A stretch of 6,744 nucleotides of DNA from positions 27,399 through 34,142 of the forward strand of contig DOSU01000021.1 of the NCBI GenBank assembly GCA_003513895.1. The letters are read 5' to 3'. A program made the translations under genes and the position numbers. Of this stretch, positions 6,632 through 6,744 are shown piece after piece. Every line of letters begins with the position of its first letter. The stretch's first letter is position 1. This stretch comes from Rikenellaceae bacterium (GTDB taxonomy: Bacteria; Bacteroidota; Bacteroidia; Bacteroidales; UBA932). The notes beneath the pieces were generated by a model. It was not told where the DNA came from and made no database searches. It was given only the letters and a program-made list of their open reading frames with translations.

Positions 6632-6744
6632 ATGAAAAAACCCGGCCTTTTTCTGTCTTTTATTCCAATTATCTTTCTTGTTGCAATGATTACCCTGGGA
6701 GTTCGGCTTTTTGGCCAGGACATTACTGCCGGGCCATCTCAGAT
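6632..6744 (+). CDS. nhaC: Na+/H+ antiporter, NhaC-like, N-terminal fragment
   Basis: Open from the ATG at 6632 to the right edge (37 complete codons, no stop). The peptide begins MKKPGLFLSFIPIIFLVAM and continues with a hydrophobic helix to about residue 25, then LFGQDITAGPSQI. This layout (basic start, first membrane helix with Pro, then a short loop FG-x-D-x-x-x-G-P/S-x-Q-I) matches my memory of NhaC-family antiporters, which exchange cytoplasmic Na+ for external H+ across the inner membrane. With so few residues this is a recognition call, not proof; another multi-pass transporter is the alternative. The start lies five bases after the tldE stop, so it is probably the third gene of the tldDE operon. 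No strong Shine-Dalgarno is seen; the upstream bases are AT-rich. Confidence 0.68.
   Translation, partial: MKKPGLFLSFIPIIFLVAMITLGVRLFGQDITAGPSQ

Overview
The window looks like a chromosomal segment from a member of the Bacteroidota. Three things point there. The DNA is AT-rich by eye. Most start codons follow A-rich stretches rather than clear Shine-Dalgarno sites. The aromatic amino acid lyase closely resembles, from memory, the tyrosine ammonia-lyase of Flavobacterium johnsoniae, and two upstream regions carry matches to the Bacteroidota -7 promoter motif TAnnTTTG. No genus can be named from this window.

Left half (minus strand, read from right to left). A WYL-domain transcription regulator (3832-2894) is followed after 57 bases by a tight three-gene run: an aromatic amino acid (probably tyrosine) ammonia-lyase, a FabG-type 3-ketoacyl-ACP reductase, and the N-terminal part of a FabB-like beta-ketoacyl-ACP synthase that runs off the left edge. 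The spacings within the run are 1 and 6 bases. A lyase that makes 4-hydroxycinnamate, placed with a ketoreductase and a ketosynthase, is the known signature of flexirubin / aryl-polyene pigment clusters in Bacteroidota. The window therefore probably holds the promoter-proximal end of such a cluster, with the rest beyond base 1.

Right half (plus strand). Divergent from the regulator is a tldD-tldE pair (3863-5284 and 5286-6626, 1 base apart), encoding a predicted two-subunit metalloprotease. Five bases after tldE begins an integral membrane protein that looks like an NhaC-type Na+/H+ antiporter and is cut by the right edge. The three probably form one operon. The start-to-start space between regulator and tldD is only 30 bases, so the candidate tldD promoter overlaps the first codons of the regulator.

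The window is almost fully coding. There is no gene-free stretch above 300 bases, and no tRNA, rRNA, CRISPR array, insertion sequence or long repeat was seen. Nothing seen here is clearly a new system. The points most worth following are the pigment-cluster edge, the substrate of its lyase, the WYL regulator between the two operons, and the link (possibly chance) between a TldDE protease and this cluster.
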